From: an uncultured Phascolarctobacterium sp.
GTDB taxonomy: Bacteria; Bacillota; Negativicutes; Acidaminococcales; Acidaminococcaceae
Direction: 5' to 3'
DNA length: 59,485 nucleotides
NCBI GenBank assembly: GCA_958448515.1
Contig: CAUDEF010000011.1
Span: forward strand, 1 to 59,485
Positions 17,689-24,781 of the stretch are shown piece after piece. The position numbers and the translations under genes are program-made. Under the pieces are notes generated by a model. The model did no database searches, was not told the origin of the DNA, and saw only the letters and a list, made by a program, of their open reading frames with translations. The first letter of the stretch is position 1, and each line of letters starts with the position of its first letter.

Positions 17689-18084
17689 ATGAAAATCGCA
17701 GTAACCTATGCTAACGGAGAAATTTTTCAGCATTTCGGACATACAGAGCAGTTTAAAATCTACGAAATTGCTGATAACAAAATAGCAGCTTCACATATTT
17801 TAAACACTAACGGCAGTGGCCACGGCGCACTGGCTGTGCTTCTTTCAGATGCCAATATTGATATTTTAATCTGCGGCGGCATTGGTGCCGGTGCACAAAA
17901 TGCTTTAGCTGAGGCAGGCATCAGATTATATGGAGGTGTCAGCGGCAGTGCTGATGAAGCAGTAGCTGCATTTTTAGAAGATAAACTGAATTATAATCCT
18001 GATGTACACTGCAGCCATCACGACCACTCTCACGGAGAACATCACTGCGGCGAACATAAACACGGCTGCGGCGGTCATAACTAA
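17689..18084 (+). CDS. NifX/NifB C-terminal-type metal-cluster protein with His-rich tail
   Basis: The 131-residue protein belongs to the dinitrogenase iron-molybdenum cofactor-binding family (NifX/NifB C-terminal fold), small cytosolic proteins that carry metal clusters. The family segment FQHFGHTEQFKIYE is near 13 and CGGIGAGAQNAL near 65. The last 25 residues are mostly His, Cys and Gly, a probable metal-binding tail. The ATG at 17689 has AAAGGAAG upstream; 13 further in-frame codons upstream are unlikely to be used. No nif genes are nearby, so a role in general metal handling is more likely than nitrogen fixation. Confidence 0.83.
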   Translation: MKIAVTYANGEIFQHFGHTEQFKIYEIADNKIAASHILNTNGSGHGALAVLLSDANIDILICGGIGAGAQNALAEAGIRLYGGVSGSADEAVAAFLEDKLNYNPDVHCSHHDHSHGEHHCGEHKHGCGGHN

Positions 18085-18123
18085 GTACAGCTAACGGCGA
18101 ACTTAAAACTTTCATAACATATT

Positions 18124-18166
18124 AAAAGGATTTACCCTGTATTTCAACGGAGTAAATCCTTTTTGC
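18124..18166. terminator. Terminator after the NifX-like gene
   Basis: AAAAGGATTTAC / GTAAATCCTTTT, 12-bp arms with a 16-nt loop, then T run. Confidence 0.75.
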
Positions 18167-18212
18167 ATACTTATATGTTAAAAATTATAAAAATACCATC
18201 AGTATTTGGAGA

Positions 18213-20276
18213 TCACCAGAATTTCAATTTATCTAATAAACTGCTCTTACCTAATGAATGTCCTAAATATTGTTCAGCATCGGACAATTTAAAAAATACC
18301 AATTCTCCGCCTGGCCAATCCGGCTTTAATTCCGTACTGTATTTTCTCTGAAAATTTCTGGCATCAAATCTACCATCTTTAAAAGTTATCGTTACCCTAT
18401 CTAATTCTCTGTCAATCTTCCAAAGATGTCCCATTTTATTATAAAATTCTTCAAAATCCATCTTCTTCTCTGAATAATTAGCATTGATAAGATAATATTC
18501 ATTGTCAAAAACCTGTACATAGGGCATTTCATTTATATTTTCACTAAATTCATGCAATATATCATACAAAATTTCTGAAGAAAATTTAAATAAATCAGGA
18601 GCTTTTCTTTCTTTTTCATCATGAAATTTTTCTAAAAATGACGGAAACTCTTCTGTAAATCTCTTTAAATAAATTTTATATAAAGCTCCTGTCAGATGTT
18701 TTAAATTGCTTATGGCTGTTTTACGCCGTAAATTACTTTGCCTGTTGATCGTCATATTTATATCAAAAAGAACAGTTCTCTTATTCAAAGATTCCTCTAC
18801 TTCTTTGATATCATTAGTAGCCATGATAACAGGCGATATATTAGGATAAATATTTGTATCTGTTTTTATAAAGCGGCCACTATAATCTCTCCATCTTGCT
18901 GAAGTGACTTCATCGACCATAACAGGAATACCTCTGCCCCAGATTATCTGTTCCTGCAGTTTGGTTGCGGCATATTCTCCTGCAGGTAAGATTATCCCAC
19001 CTTTATTATTGATATTTAATTTATATTCACTGAACATCAGTTGTAAGATAAATTTCATTAACTGTGTTTTACCTGCATTTGTTGTTCCTTTTAACATTAA
19101 AAATAACGGATAAGCAATAACCTCTATCCCTGTATTAACTGTTGCAGCTCTGCAAATTGAAATAAACGGAGCACAAAAGCAATAATTTAGGCAAGCATAA
19201 TATTTTTTTACATTGATATCCAGATGTCCGGAAAAATGCAACTCTTTATTATAATATCCATCAAAGAATTCCTTCATTATCCTAATATCATTTTGGATAT
19301 CCCGTTTATCAATATTATCAAGATCCATAATTTCATCATTGAACACCATTTGGTTTTTTTCTATATGATAATAGAATTGCGGAAATGCAGCATATTTCTT
19401 TTTATTTTCATCTAAACTGATCTTTATCTTAGATATAAATTTAATTACATTCTGAAACGTTATGAGTTTATTCCCTTTTGATTTTTTTGTAATAATATTA
19501 TCTACATCAATATCATTCTCTTCAATCAATTTCTGCATCTCATTCTTTTGCATTATATAGTAGCTTTGTTCCTGGCTATCTATTGTGTTGATATCTAAGG
19601 CAATAACCTTTTTTTCTTCAACTTCCTTAAACACCGGTAATTCATTAATATCTGTAATTTTTAAATTTTTCACTGTTTTAGCGTTAAGCTGTTTGGTACT
19701 TTTAACTTTAGTTTGCTCATATATATCCAAAAACATTTTATAGGTTTCAAAATCATCAGCCACAAAAATAGCTTCCAGCTGCTTTCCTGAAAATGCCTGC
19801 AGAGAAAGATTAGCACTTCCAGTTATAACTCTATATTTATTTTCCATATCATTAGCTAATAAGTACATCTTCTGATGTGATGTATAGCCATTTAAAGATG
19901 TAACATACAACTCTAAATTTCCATTTTCAATCTGTTCTACTAAATATTTATCTATACTTTTCACTAATGCATATTGATTTATTATCAATTGCTTAAGATC
20001 ACCTAAAATACTTTCGTTGCCAAATATTATTTCTGCATACTCAAAATTTTTCACTACTTTTTTAATCATTGATAAGGATGAACTATATGTAACAGCTTTT
20101 AAGCTTGTATATCCAGAAAACAATTCATACCAGCCGGTAATTTCACTTTTTTCAATGCCTTTAAATTTTATAATTCCAAGATTATCAGATTCGCAGGCAT
20201 TTTCTTCATTAACATTTTCAGTATCATTCTCTTCAAATAAATTCATATTTAATTGAGCATCATTTACTTTTCCCAT
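18213..20276 (-). CDS. PLD-like nuclease fused to a P-loop ATPase/helicase-like domain
   Basis: This 687-residue protein has two recognisable parts. An N-terminal phospholipase D-like domain has one HKD half-site, H134-Q-K136 followed by GSANLS at 153-158. A C-terminal P-loop ATPase has Walker A GTTNAGKT (397-404), Walker B VMVDE (452-456), a sensor-like MATND (485-489) and an Arg finger candidate R500. The link between them is rich in Lys and Glu. A single HKD would work as a dimer. The pairing suggests a nucleic-acid-targeting enzyme driven by an ATPase ring, as in several phage-defence or restriction proteins; function is inferred. It stands alone, AT-richer than its neighbours, at the left edge of the accessory island. 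RBS AGAGGGAA precedes the ATG. Confidence 0.75.
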   Translation of the reverse strand: MGKVNDAQLNMNLFEENDTENVNEENACESDNLGIIKFKGIEKSEITGWYELFSGYTSLKAVTYSSSLSMIKKVVKNFEYAEIIFGNESILGDLKQLIINQYALVKSIDKYLVEQIENGNLELYVTSLNGYTSHQKMYLLANDMENKYRVITGSANLSLQAFSGKQLEAIFVADDFETYKMFLDIYEQTKVKSTKQLNAKTVKNLKITDINELPVFKEVEEKKVIALDINTIDSQEQSYYIMQKNEMQKLIEENDIDVDNIITKKSKGNKLITFQNVIKFISKIKISLDENKKKYAAFPQFYYHIEKNQMVFNDEIMDLDNIDKRDIQNDIRIMKEFFDGYYNKELHFSGHLDINVKKYYACLNYCFCAPFISICRAATVNTGIEVIAYPLFLMLKGTTNAGKTQLMKFILQLMFSEYKLNINNKGGIILPAGEYAATKLQEQIIWGRGIPVMVDEVTSARWRDYSGRFIKTDTNIYPNISPVIMATNDIKEVEESLNKRTVLFDINMTINRQSNLRRKTAISNLKHLTGALYKIYLKRFTEEFPSFLEKFHDEKERKAPDLFKFSSEILYDILHEFSENINEMPYVQVFDNEYYLINANYSEKKMDFEEFYNKMGHLWKIDRELDRVTITFKDGRFDARNFQRKYSTELKPDWPGGELVFFKLSDAEQYLGHSLGKSSLLDKLKFW

Positions 20277-20471
20277 AATAGTATTCCCTCTGATTTTCTA
20301 GAATATTTTCTGTACTTCTTCCACATATCAATAATATAGCTATCTTTGCTTTAAATAATCCTGTACCTCATTTAATGTAATTTTATCATATACATAATAA
20401 CTAATCCATGTATTCCAAAACATAGAATATTTTTTGATCAGATATGTACATTTTTAATATTTTAAAATTGC

Positions 20472-21059
20472 TTATATTTCTTCGATAATCCTTTTCAATA
20501 CAGCAACAGTTTCCCCCAAAGGACGTGCCAAATACTCGTCCCACACCATCTCCGGCATAAGCGGTACATGAATAAAGCCAATTTTCATATCACTCCTACC
20601 ATAAGTATGCAAAGCCATGTAAAAAATCTCATTGCATATATAAGCACCGGCACTGTAACCCAATTCCACCGGCAAATCCTGCCTGCGCAGCTTTTTTACA
20701 AGTGTATGCACGTCAAGAGTAGCAAAATAGGCAGCAGGCGCATTTTCCAGCACAGGCTCATTCCATGGCTTATGCCCTAAATTATCTTCAATCAGCGCAT
20801 CACGCAGATTTATGGCTACCGAATCTAAAATCACGGCGGTGTTATTACTCTGCATTCCCAGCATCAATAAACAGTCCGGCTGCAGCTGCTCCACAGCATC
20901 GGCAATTTTTTTAAATTCTGAACCATAGATATTTAAAAGCAGCAGCTTATGCAGATGAAAATCTCCAATCTGCTCCGGAAGTGCCTGCACAGCCTGCCAT
21001 GATGGATTTAAAGAATATTTGCCAAAAGGATCAAAACCTGTTATAAGTAATTTTCGCAT
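20472..21059 (-). CDS. pcp: Pyroglutamyl-peptidase I
   Basis: Pcp removes N-terminal pyroglutamate from peptides. The 195-residue protein carries the family opening TGFDPFG, the catalytic Cys in SAGAYICNEIFY and the catalytic His in GFIHVPLMPE, all in the normal order; the Glu lies in the middle part. It is a cytosolic cysteine peptidase of slightly short but normal length. It is an isolated gene inside the accessory island, with about 195 bp of AT-rich non-coding sequence on each side. Confidence 0.93.
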   Translation of the reverse strand: MRKLLITGFDPFGKYSLNPSWQAVQALPEQIGDFHLHKLLLLNIYGSEFKKIADAVEQLQPDCLLMLGMQSNNTAVILDSVAINLRDALIEDNLGHKPWNEPVLENAPAAYFATLDVHTLVKKLRRQDLPVELGYSAGAYICNEIFYMALHTYGRSDMKIGFIHVPLMPEMVWDEYLARPLGETVAVLKRIIEEI

Positions 21060-21258
21060 ATTTTCTCTACACAGCCTTATTACAAATCTTAATATTAAAA
21101 TAAAAAGTCCGTCTGAAATACTGTACTAAAAAAACACATGAAGTAATACATCAATAAAACATATTATAAATATTACCTGGCTTCAAATAAATATTATCAG
21201 AAGAAAAATCGGCCATTTTATATTTTAAGCACATACTGAACAATATAAGATAATATAT

Positions 21259-22473
21259 TTAATTCCATTCCTCAGATAAAAGAAAATCACGAATATTACG
21301 ATGCTTAATGCCATTACGACTCATATCAAATTCATCCATAGAAACAACATATTTGGGAAAATTATCACGAATATTATCATATACTTCAAATTCACGCTGA
21401 ACAGTTTCCGGAGAAGCCAGCAGATAGGTAACCTGAATATATATCTTTTCATTCTGCCTGCGGCAAACAAAATCAATTTCTTTGTTTCCTGCTCTTCCAA
21501 CAGTAACATTGTAACCACGTCTCAGAAGCTCCAAATAAACAATATTTTCCAAAATAAGATTAATCTCTTTCATATTTCCACCAAAAACAGCTTCTCTTAT
21601 TCCATGGTCGGCAATGTAATATTTCTCATTAGATGCCAGTATTTGTTTTCCCTGTAAATCTTCTCTTTTTACCTGATAAAACAAATAAGCTTCACAGCAG
21701 TATTTAATATAATTTAAAATAGTTTCAGGAGCAACAATACGCTTCTCGTTTTTAAAGAATTTTGCCAGAGATGCTGCAGAAAATGTATTTCCTATATTTG
21801 CCATTACATAAGCAATAATTCTTTCCAATAAATCTACACTGCGAATATTATTACGTTTTACGATATCTTTAAGCTGAACCGAACTAAACAAATCCTTGAG
21901 ATATTGCTTTGCCGGTGCATCTATATACTGAATATTAGCAAGATAAGGCATACCACCGCAAAGAATATACTTCTTAAAACATTCCTGAACAGATTCGTCC
22001 GGAAAAACAGTTTGATAAAGTTCTGTAAATTCTGCAAAGGAAAAGGGATAAATAGTAAACTCTACATAACGCCCGCCTAAATAAGTAGCCAGTTCTCCTG
22101 ATAATAATTTAGCATTGGAACCAGTTATGTAAATATCACAGTCAAGCGAAACTCTAAAGGAATTTATACATTTTTCCCAGTCTTTTACCTCTTGTATTTC
22201 GTCAAAGAAAAGATATACTTTACCACCTGTTTCGGCAGCTTTTTCAGTTATTTCTTCGTAAAGCGACCGGGCTGTCTGTAAATGAGTATATCTCATATCT
22301 TCAAAATTAATAGAAATAAATTGACCGGGATTTACTCCTGATTCAATAAGTTCCTGTTTGATAAGCTCCAACATAACAGATTTTCCGCAGCGGCGTATAC
22401 CTGTCATAACTTTTATTAAATCAGTACCGATAAATGGGCGAATACGATTCATATATAATTCTCGTTTTATCAT
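21259..22473 (-). CDS. AAA ATPase with DUF4143 (archaeal-type ATPase family)
   Basis: The 404-residue protein has an N-terminal P-loop (GIRRCGKS, 25-32), a Walker B FFDEIQ (89-94), and a C-terminal DUF4143 part including GRAGNKEIDFVCRR, which looks like a PD-(D/E)xK-type nuclease motif (E-I-D-F...). Such proteins are frequent, lineage-variable accessory genes in anaerobes with no settled role. It is monocistronic, preceded by a TATA-like -10. It lies inside the mobile island, which fits an accessory role. Confidence 0.8.
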   Translation of the reverse strand: MIKRELYMNRIRPFIGTDLIKVMTGIRRCGKSVMLELIKQELIESGVNPGQFISINFEDMRYTHLQTARSLYEEITEKAAETGGKVYLFFDEIQEVKDWEKCINSFRVSLDCDIYITGSNAKLLSGELATYLGGRYVEFTIYPFSFAEFTELYQTVFPDESVQECFKKYILCGGMPYLANIQYIDAPAKQYLKDLFSSVQLKDIVKRNNIRSVDLLERIIAYVMANIGNTFSAASLAKFFKNEKRIVAPETILNYIKYCCEAYLFYQVKREDLQGKQILASNEKYYIADHGIREAVFGGNMKEINLILENIVYLELLRRGYNVTVGRAGNKEIDFVCRRQNEKIYIQVTYLLASPETVQREFEVYDNIRDNFPKYVVSMDEFDMSRNGIKHRNIRDFLLSEEWN

Positions 22474-22611
22474 AGTAATTCAATCTCCCTTGGGCTCTAT
22501 TATTTAATAGTATAGCATAGTTATAACTGAAAAAAACAGTCATATCAGCTTTATTTATAAGCTATAACTGAAAAACGTAAATGTTTTATAAGAATACATA
22601 AATACTATAAA

Positions 22612-22968
22612 TGCCATATTGATGGTGCGTTCATTCTTGTAGGCGGATATATAAGAATATTTGACAGTAATGTTCCTCCGGGACAGCGTGGCCATGAATT
22701 ATACCTGAAATTTGGAGGATTAGGTATAGGTGGAATGGATGGTAGCGGTATATTACATAATGCTCTTAATTCATGAGATGAATTTTATAATAAAGTTGAC
22801 CGCTTCCTTTATATAGCAGCAGTCCCTACATTGGGCGTTCCTATTAGTGCTTTGGTGCATATACTCATATCTTTCAGGGATAAGAACGATAAAATTATAG
22901 GTTATGCAATCCCAGATGTTTCTGCAGATATTGGTATTGCCGGTGGTACAGTAGAAATAAAATTCTAA
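22612..22968 (+). pseudogene. Decayed ORF with internal TGA and no start
   Basis: One frame reads from just after a TAA (22609-22611) to a TAA at 22966-22968, broken only by a TGA at 22774-22776. The translation is protein-like, glycine-rich in the first half (GGYIRIFDS, LKFGGLGIGGMDGSG) and hydrophobic in the second (FLYIAAVPTLGVPISALVHI). No start codon precedes the first part. It looks like a 5'-truncated gene remnant with a nonsense mutation. I do not recognise the family. A TGA recoded in this genome is not supported, since TGA ends no neighbouring gene abnormally. Confidence 0.45.
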
Positions 22969-22987
22969 AATTACATAAGGGCGTAAA

Positions 22988-23086
22988 AAGAAAAAGACTG
23001 TTCAATGATTAGTTGAACAGTCTTTTTCTGCAAAGTAAATGGTTTTAGCTCTGATAAATTAATATCAGATTGCTTTTTTAATTATA
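22988..23086 (-). ncRNA. Probable leftward small RNA beside the Hol-Tox toxin
   Basis: On the minus strand an extended -10 TGTTATAAT (TATAAT at 23086-23081) is followed by a transcribed stretch with a small hairpin (CTGATA-N6-TATCAG) and ends in a perfect 17-bp-arm terminator with a T run at 23029-22989. The predicted RNA is about 87 nt and has no ORF. Its early sequence AATCTGAT matches that of the toxin mRNA and of the convergent RNA. It could be a regulator of the toxin locus; no clear complementarity to the toxin mRNA is seen. Confidence 0.5.
22989..23029. terminator. Perfect 17-bp inverted-repeat terminator
   Basis: AGAAAAAGACTGTTCAA / TTGAACAGTCTTTTTCT with a 7-nt loop; A/T tails allow termination on both strands. 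Confidence 0.85.
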
Positions 23087-23151
23087 ACATTTTTGTCAAA
23101 CTTTTTTGGTTATTTTAATTAAGATGAGCTATAACATACAGCCTGTCTGTA

Positions 23152-23208
23152 TGTTATAATGTTACTCATGAGATAATCTGATGAGTCGGTTCCTCCATGC
23201 TGGAGGTG
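23152..23208 (+). promoter_or_regulatory. Promoter and SD-masking leader of the Hol-Tox toxin
   Basis: An extended -10 TGTTATAAT (TATAAT 23155-23160) overlaps a palindrome TATAACATACAG-N5-CTGTATGTTATA. The leader carries GAGATAATCTGATG (23170-23183) and then CCTCCA-TGC-TGGAGG (23192-23206), a 6-bp hairpin whose 3' arm is the toxin's Shine-Dalgarno. A masked ribosome site is typical of type I toxins. Confidence 0.7.
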
Positions 23209-23213
23209 ATAGC

Positions 23214-23291
23214 ATGAGCGTATATGAAGCCCTGTCCTTGATGGTAGCTTTCGGTACTCTCATTGCTACCATTATTTCTGTTTGTAAGTAA
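23214..23291 (+). CDS. Hol-Tox family type I toxin (25 aa)
   Basis: A 25-residue ORF with a strong GGAGGTGA eight bases before the ATG. The peptide begins MSVYEALSLMVAFGTLIATI and ends with Val-Cys-Lys, one membrane helix with a short positive tail. The YEAL-S-LM-FG pattern is that of the putative holin-like toxins (Hol-Tox) of Firmicutes. Such peptides act at the inner membrane and are silenced by an antisense RNA. It is among the shortest members. The leader hairpin masks the ribosome site, and a small RNA converges on its 3' end. Recognition is from pattern memory, but the setting fits well. Confidence 0.8.
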   Translation: MSVYEALSLMVAFGTLIATIISVCK

Positions 23292-23299
23292 TTTAGCTT

Positions 23300-23418
23300 A
23301 TAAATGAAATAAGACCGCTCAACGGTCAAGTGAGCAGCCTTTCTTTCAAACGATTAACTTTGTGGAGAGAGCTGACGCTTCCAGACATCAGATTATCTCT
23401 TCTTTTGTTATTATAACA
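23300..23418 (-). ncRNA. Putative antitoxin RNA, convergent with the Hol-Tox mRNA
   Basis: On the minus strand an extended -10 TGTTATAAT (23418-23410) precedes a predicted start near 23403. The first bases contain GAGATAATCTGATG (23399-23386), the same 14-mer that begins the toxin mRNA. The RNA runs into the hairpin GCTCA-N9-TGAGC (about 23315-23335) that also ends the toxin mRNA, so the two 3' ends overlap in antisense. This is the arrangement of par-type (Fst/Hol-Tox) loci. No ORF is present. Confidence 0.6.
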
Positions 23419-23479
23419 GATTTGCTTCTAAATGTATATAAAAATGATTCGATTAAATAAAAATATGTCTATTTATAAT

Positions 23480-23505
23480 GTTCGGAAAAGTATACATATC
23501 CGAAC
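23480..23505. promoter_or_regulatory. 26-bp palindrome, candidate recombination site or operator of the serine recombinase
   Basis: GTTCGGA-N12-TCCGAAC spans 26 bp with AT at its centre, the size and symmetry of a serine-recombinase crossover site. Two further half-sites, TTCGGAC (23554-23560) and TACGAAC (23584-23590), lie closer to the gene, like accessory res subsites. It could instead be a weak terminator, since a T-rich stretch follows. Confidence 0.45.
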
Positions 23506-23622
23506 TTATTTTTTTATAGCTAATTATCGTTCATAATTCTTTGATTTTTAATTTTCGGACGTTCAGTATATTTTGTTTATATTTACGAACTAAATTGATA
23601 AAATAATGGTGAGGTGAACCGT

Positions 23623-24198
23623 ATGTCTAACATTGCTTATATAAGAGTATCGACAACTGAACAAAACACAGCTCGCCAACATGAACTTTTTAAAAGTAAA
23701 GGAATTGAAATATATAAAATTTTTGAAGAGAAAATAAGCGGCAAATCTTCCGGCAACAGACCGCAGCTGAAAGCCATGCTTGATTATGTTCGTGAGGGTG
23801 ATACTGTATATATTGAAAGTATCAGTCGTCTGGCCAGAAATACCCGTGACTTTTTAAATATCCTGCAAGATCTGCAGACTAAAAATGTAGAACTGGTATC
23901 CTTAAAAGAAAATATAGATACGAAAACCCCACAAGGTAAATTTATATTAAACGTATTCGCAAGCCTGTCAGAACTGGAACGCGAAACCATCAAAGAACGT
24001 CAACGTGAGGGAATTGATATTTGCCTGAAGGAAGGAAGACCATACGGCAGACCAAAAGTAGAAACAAGTAATACCTGGGCAGCAAATTACCAGGAATGGA
24101 AAAAACAAAAAATAACGGCCGTTGAATTTATGCGTCGTGAAAATATAAAAAAGACTACCTTTTATAAACTTGTTAAAGAATATAAGCAAGAAATCTAA
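23623..24198 (+). CDS. Serine recombinase, resolvase/invertase family
   Basis: A 191-residue small serine recombinase. The N-terminal catalytic domain has the nucleophile in AYIRVST (S10), the arginine-rich SRLARNTRD segment and the LSELERETIKERQREGI helix; a C-terminal helix-turn-helix follows (KTTFYKL at the end). Such enzymes invert or resolve DNA between short palindromic sites. The ATG at 23623 has GGTGAGGTGA upstream and is preferred over an in-frame GTG three codons earlier. A 26-bp palindrome lies 118 bp upstream. HEPN and HipA-like genes follow in the same direction. Confidence 0.92.
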   Translation: MSNIAYIRVSTTEQNTARQHELFKSKGIEIYKIFEEKISGKSSGNRPQLKAMLDYVREGDTVYIESISRLARNTRDFLNILQDLQTKNVELVSLKENIDTKTPQGKFILNVFASLSELERETIKERQREGIDICLKEGRPYGRPKVETSNTWAANYQEWKKQKITAVEFMRRENIKKTTFYKLVKEYKQEI

Positions 24199-24238
24199 CT
24201 AATATAAATTATTATAATTAAAGGATAGGGTGATAAAT

Positions 24239-24727
24239 ATGGAAGAACAAGACTCCAAATATTTTAATATAATTGATTTTTATTATAGTTATGATGATAA
24301 TTTGATTTTATATATTAAAGGACATTTATTTTTAGAATATGCAATGAATCTTATTTATTCAAAAGCCACTGGGTTGGATGTTTCTGAACATTCTTTTTAT
24401 CAAAAAATACATTTACTTTCCAATAAAAATCTAATTACTAATAATGAAAAAATCTTACTCTTAACTATCAATCGTTGCCGTAATAAGATTGCTCATGACT
24501 TAGATTATGATTTAACATTCGATACTGCATATGATTTAGTATGTTTATCTGTAAAAGCTGGTGTTGACTATTTTGATGATAACATATACAAAGATAAGCT
24601 CATATCTCAAAAAGAATATGGAATTGAAGGTATTATAAATGAACTATTTCCTAATACATTCTGCCAACTTATAGATAACAATAAAAAATACTTTACAATG
24701 GAAGAAATATCAAAACTTATGTGCTAA
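24239..24727 (+). CDS. HEPN-domain protein
   Basis: The 162-residue protein has a mostly helical makeup and the R-x4-H signature RNKIAH at 81-86, the catalytic motif of HEPN ribonucleases. HEPN proteins cleave RNA in toxin-antitoxin and phage-defence systems. Here the gene lies 40 bp after a serine recombinase and 54 bp before a HipA-like kinase, all on one strand. The ATG at 24239 follows AAAGGATAGGGTG. AT content is high. No MNT-type antitoxin is adjacent, so if this is a toxin its partner is not the usual one. The HEPN call rests on one motif. Confidence 0.6.
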   Translation: MEEQDSKYFNIIDFYYSYDDNLILYIKGHLFLEYAMNLIYSKATGLDVSEHSFYQKIHLLSNKNLITNNEKILLLTINRCRNKIAHDLDYDLTFDTAYDLVCLSVKAGVDYFDDNIYKDKLISQKEYGIEGIINELFPNTFCQLIDNNKKYFTMEEISKLMC

Positions 24728-24781
24728 TATTAAACAGCTTATAACTCTATAAGAGGATATGCGAAAAGGGGGTTGCCCAGC

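Larger units (their letters stand above)
22474..23213. other. 740-bp region without an intact large gene
   Basis: Holds a decayed ORF (22612-22968), a perfect 17-bp-arm terminator (22989-23029), a probable leftward small RNA and the leader of the Hol-Tox toxin; each is listed separately. The first 140 bp show nothing clear. Confidence 0.6.

Noticed and set aside
22774..22776. TGA read as selenocysteine or tryptophan
   Set aside because: No SECIS-like hairpin was apparent after it, there is no start codon upstream, and genes nearby use TGA in no unusual way.
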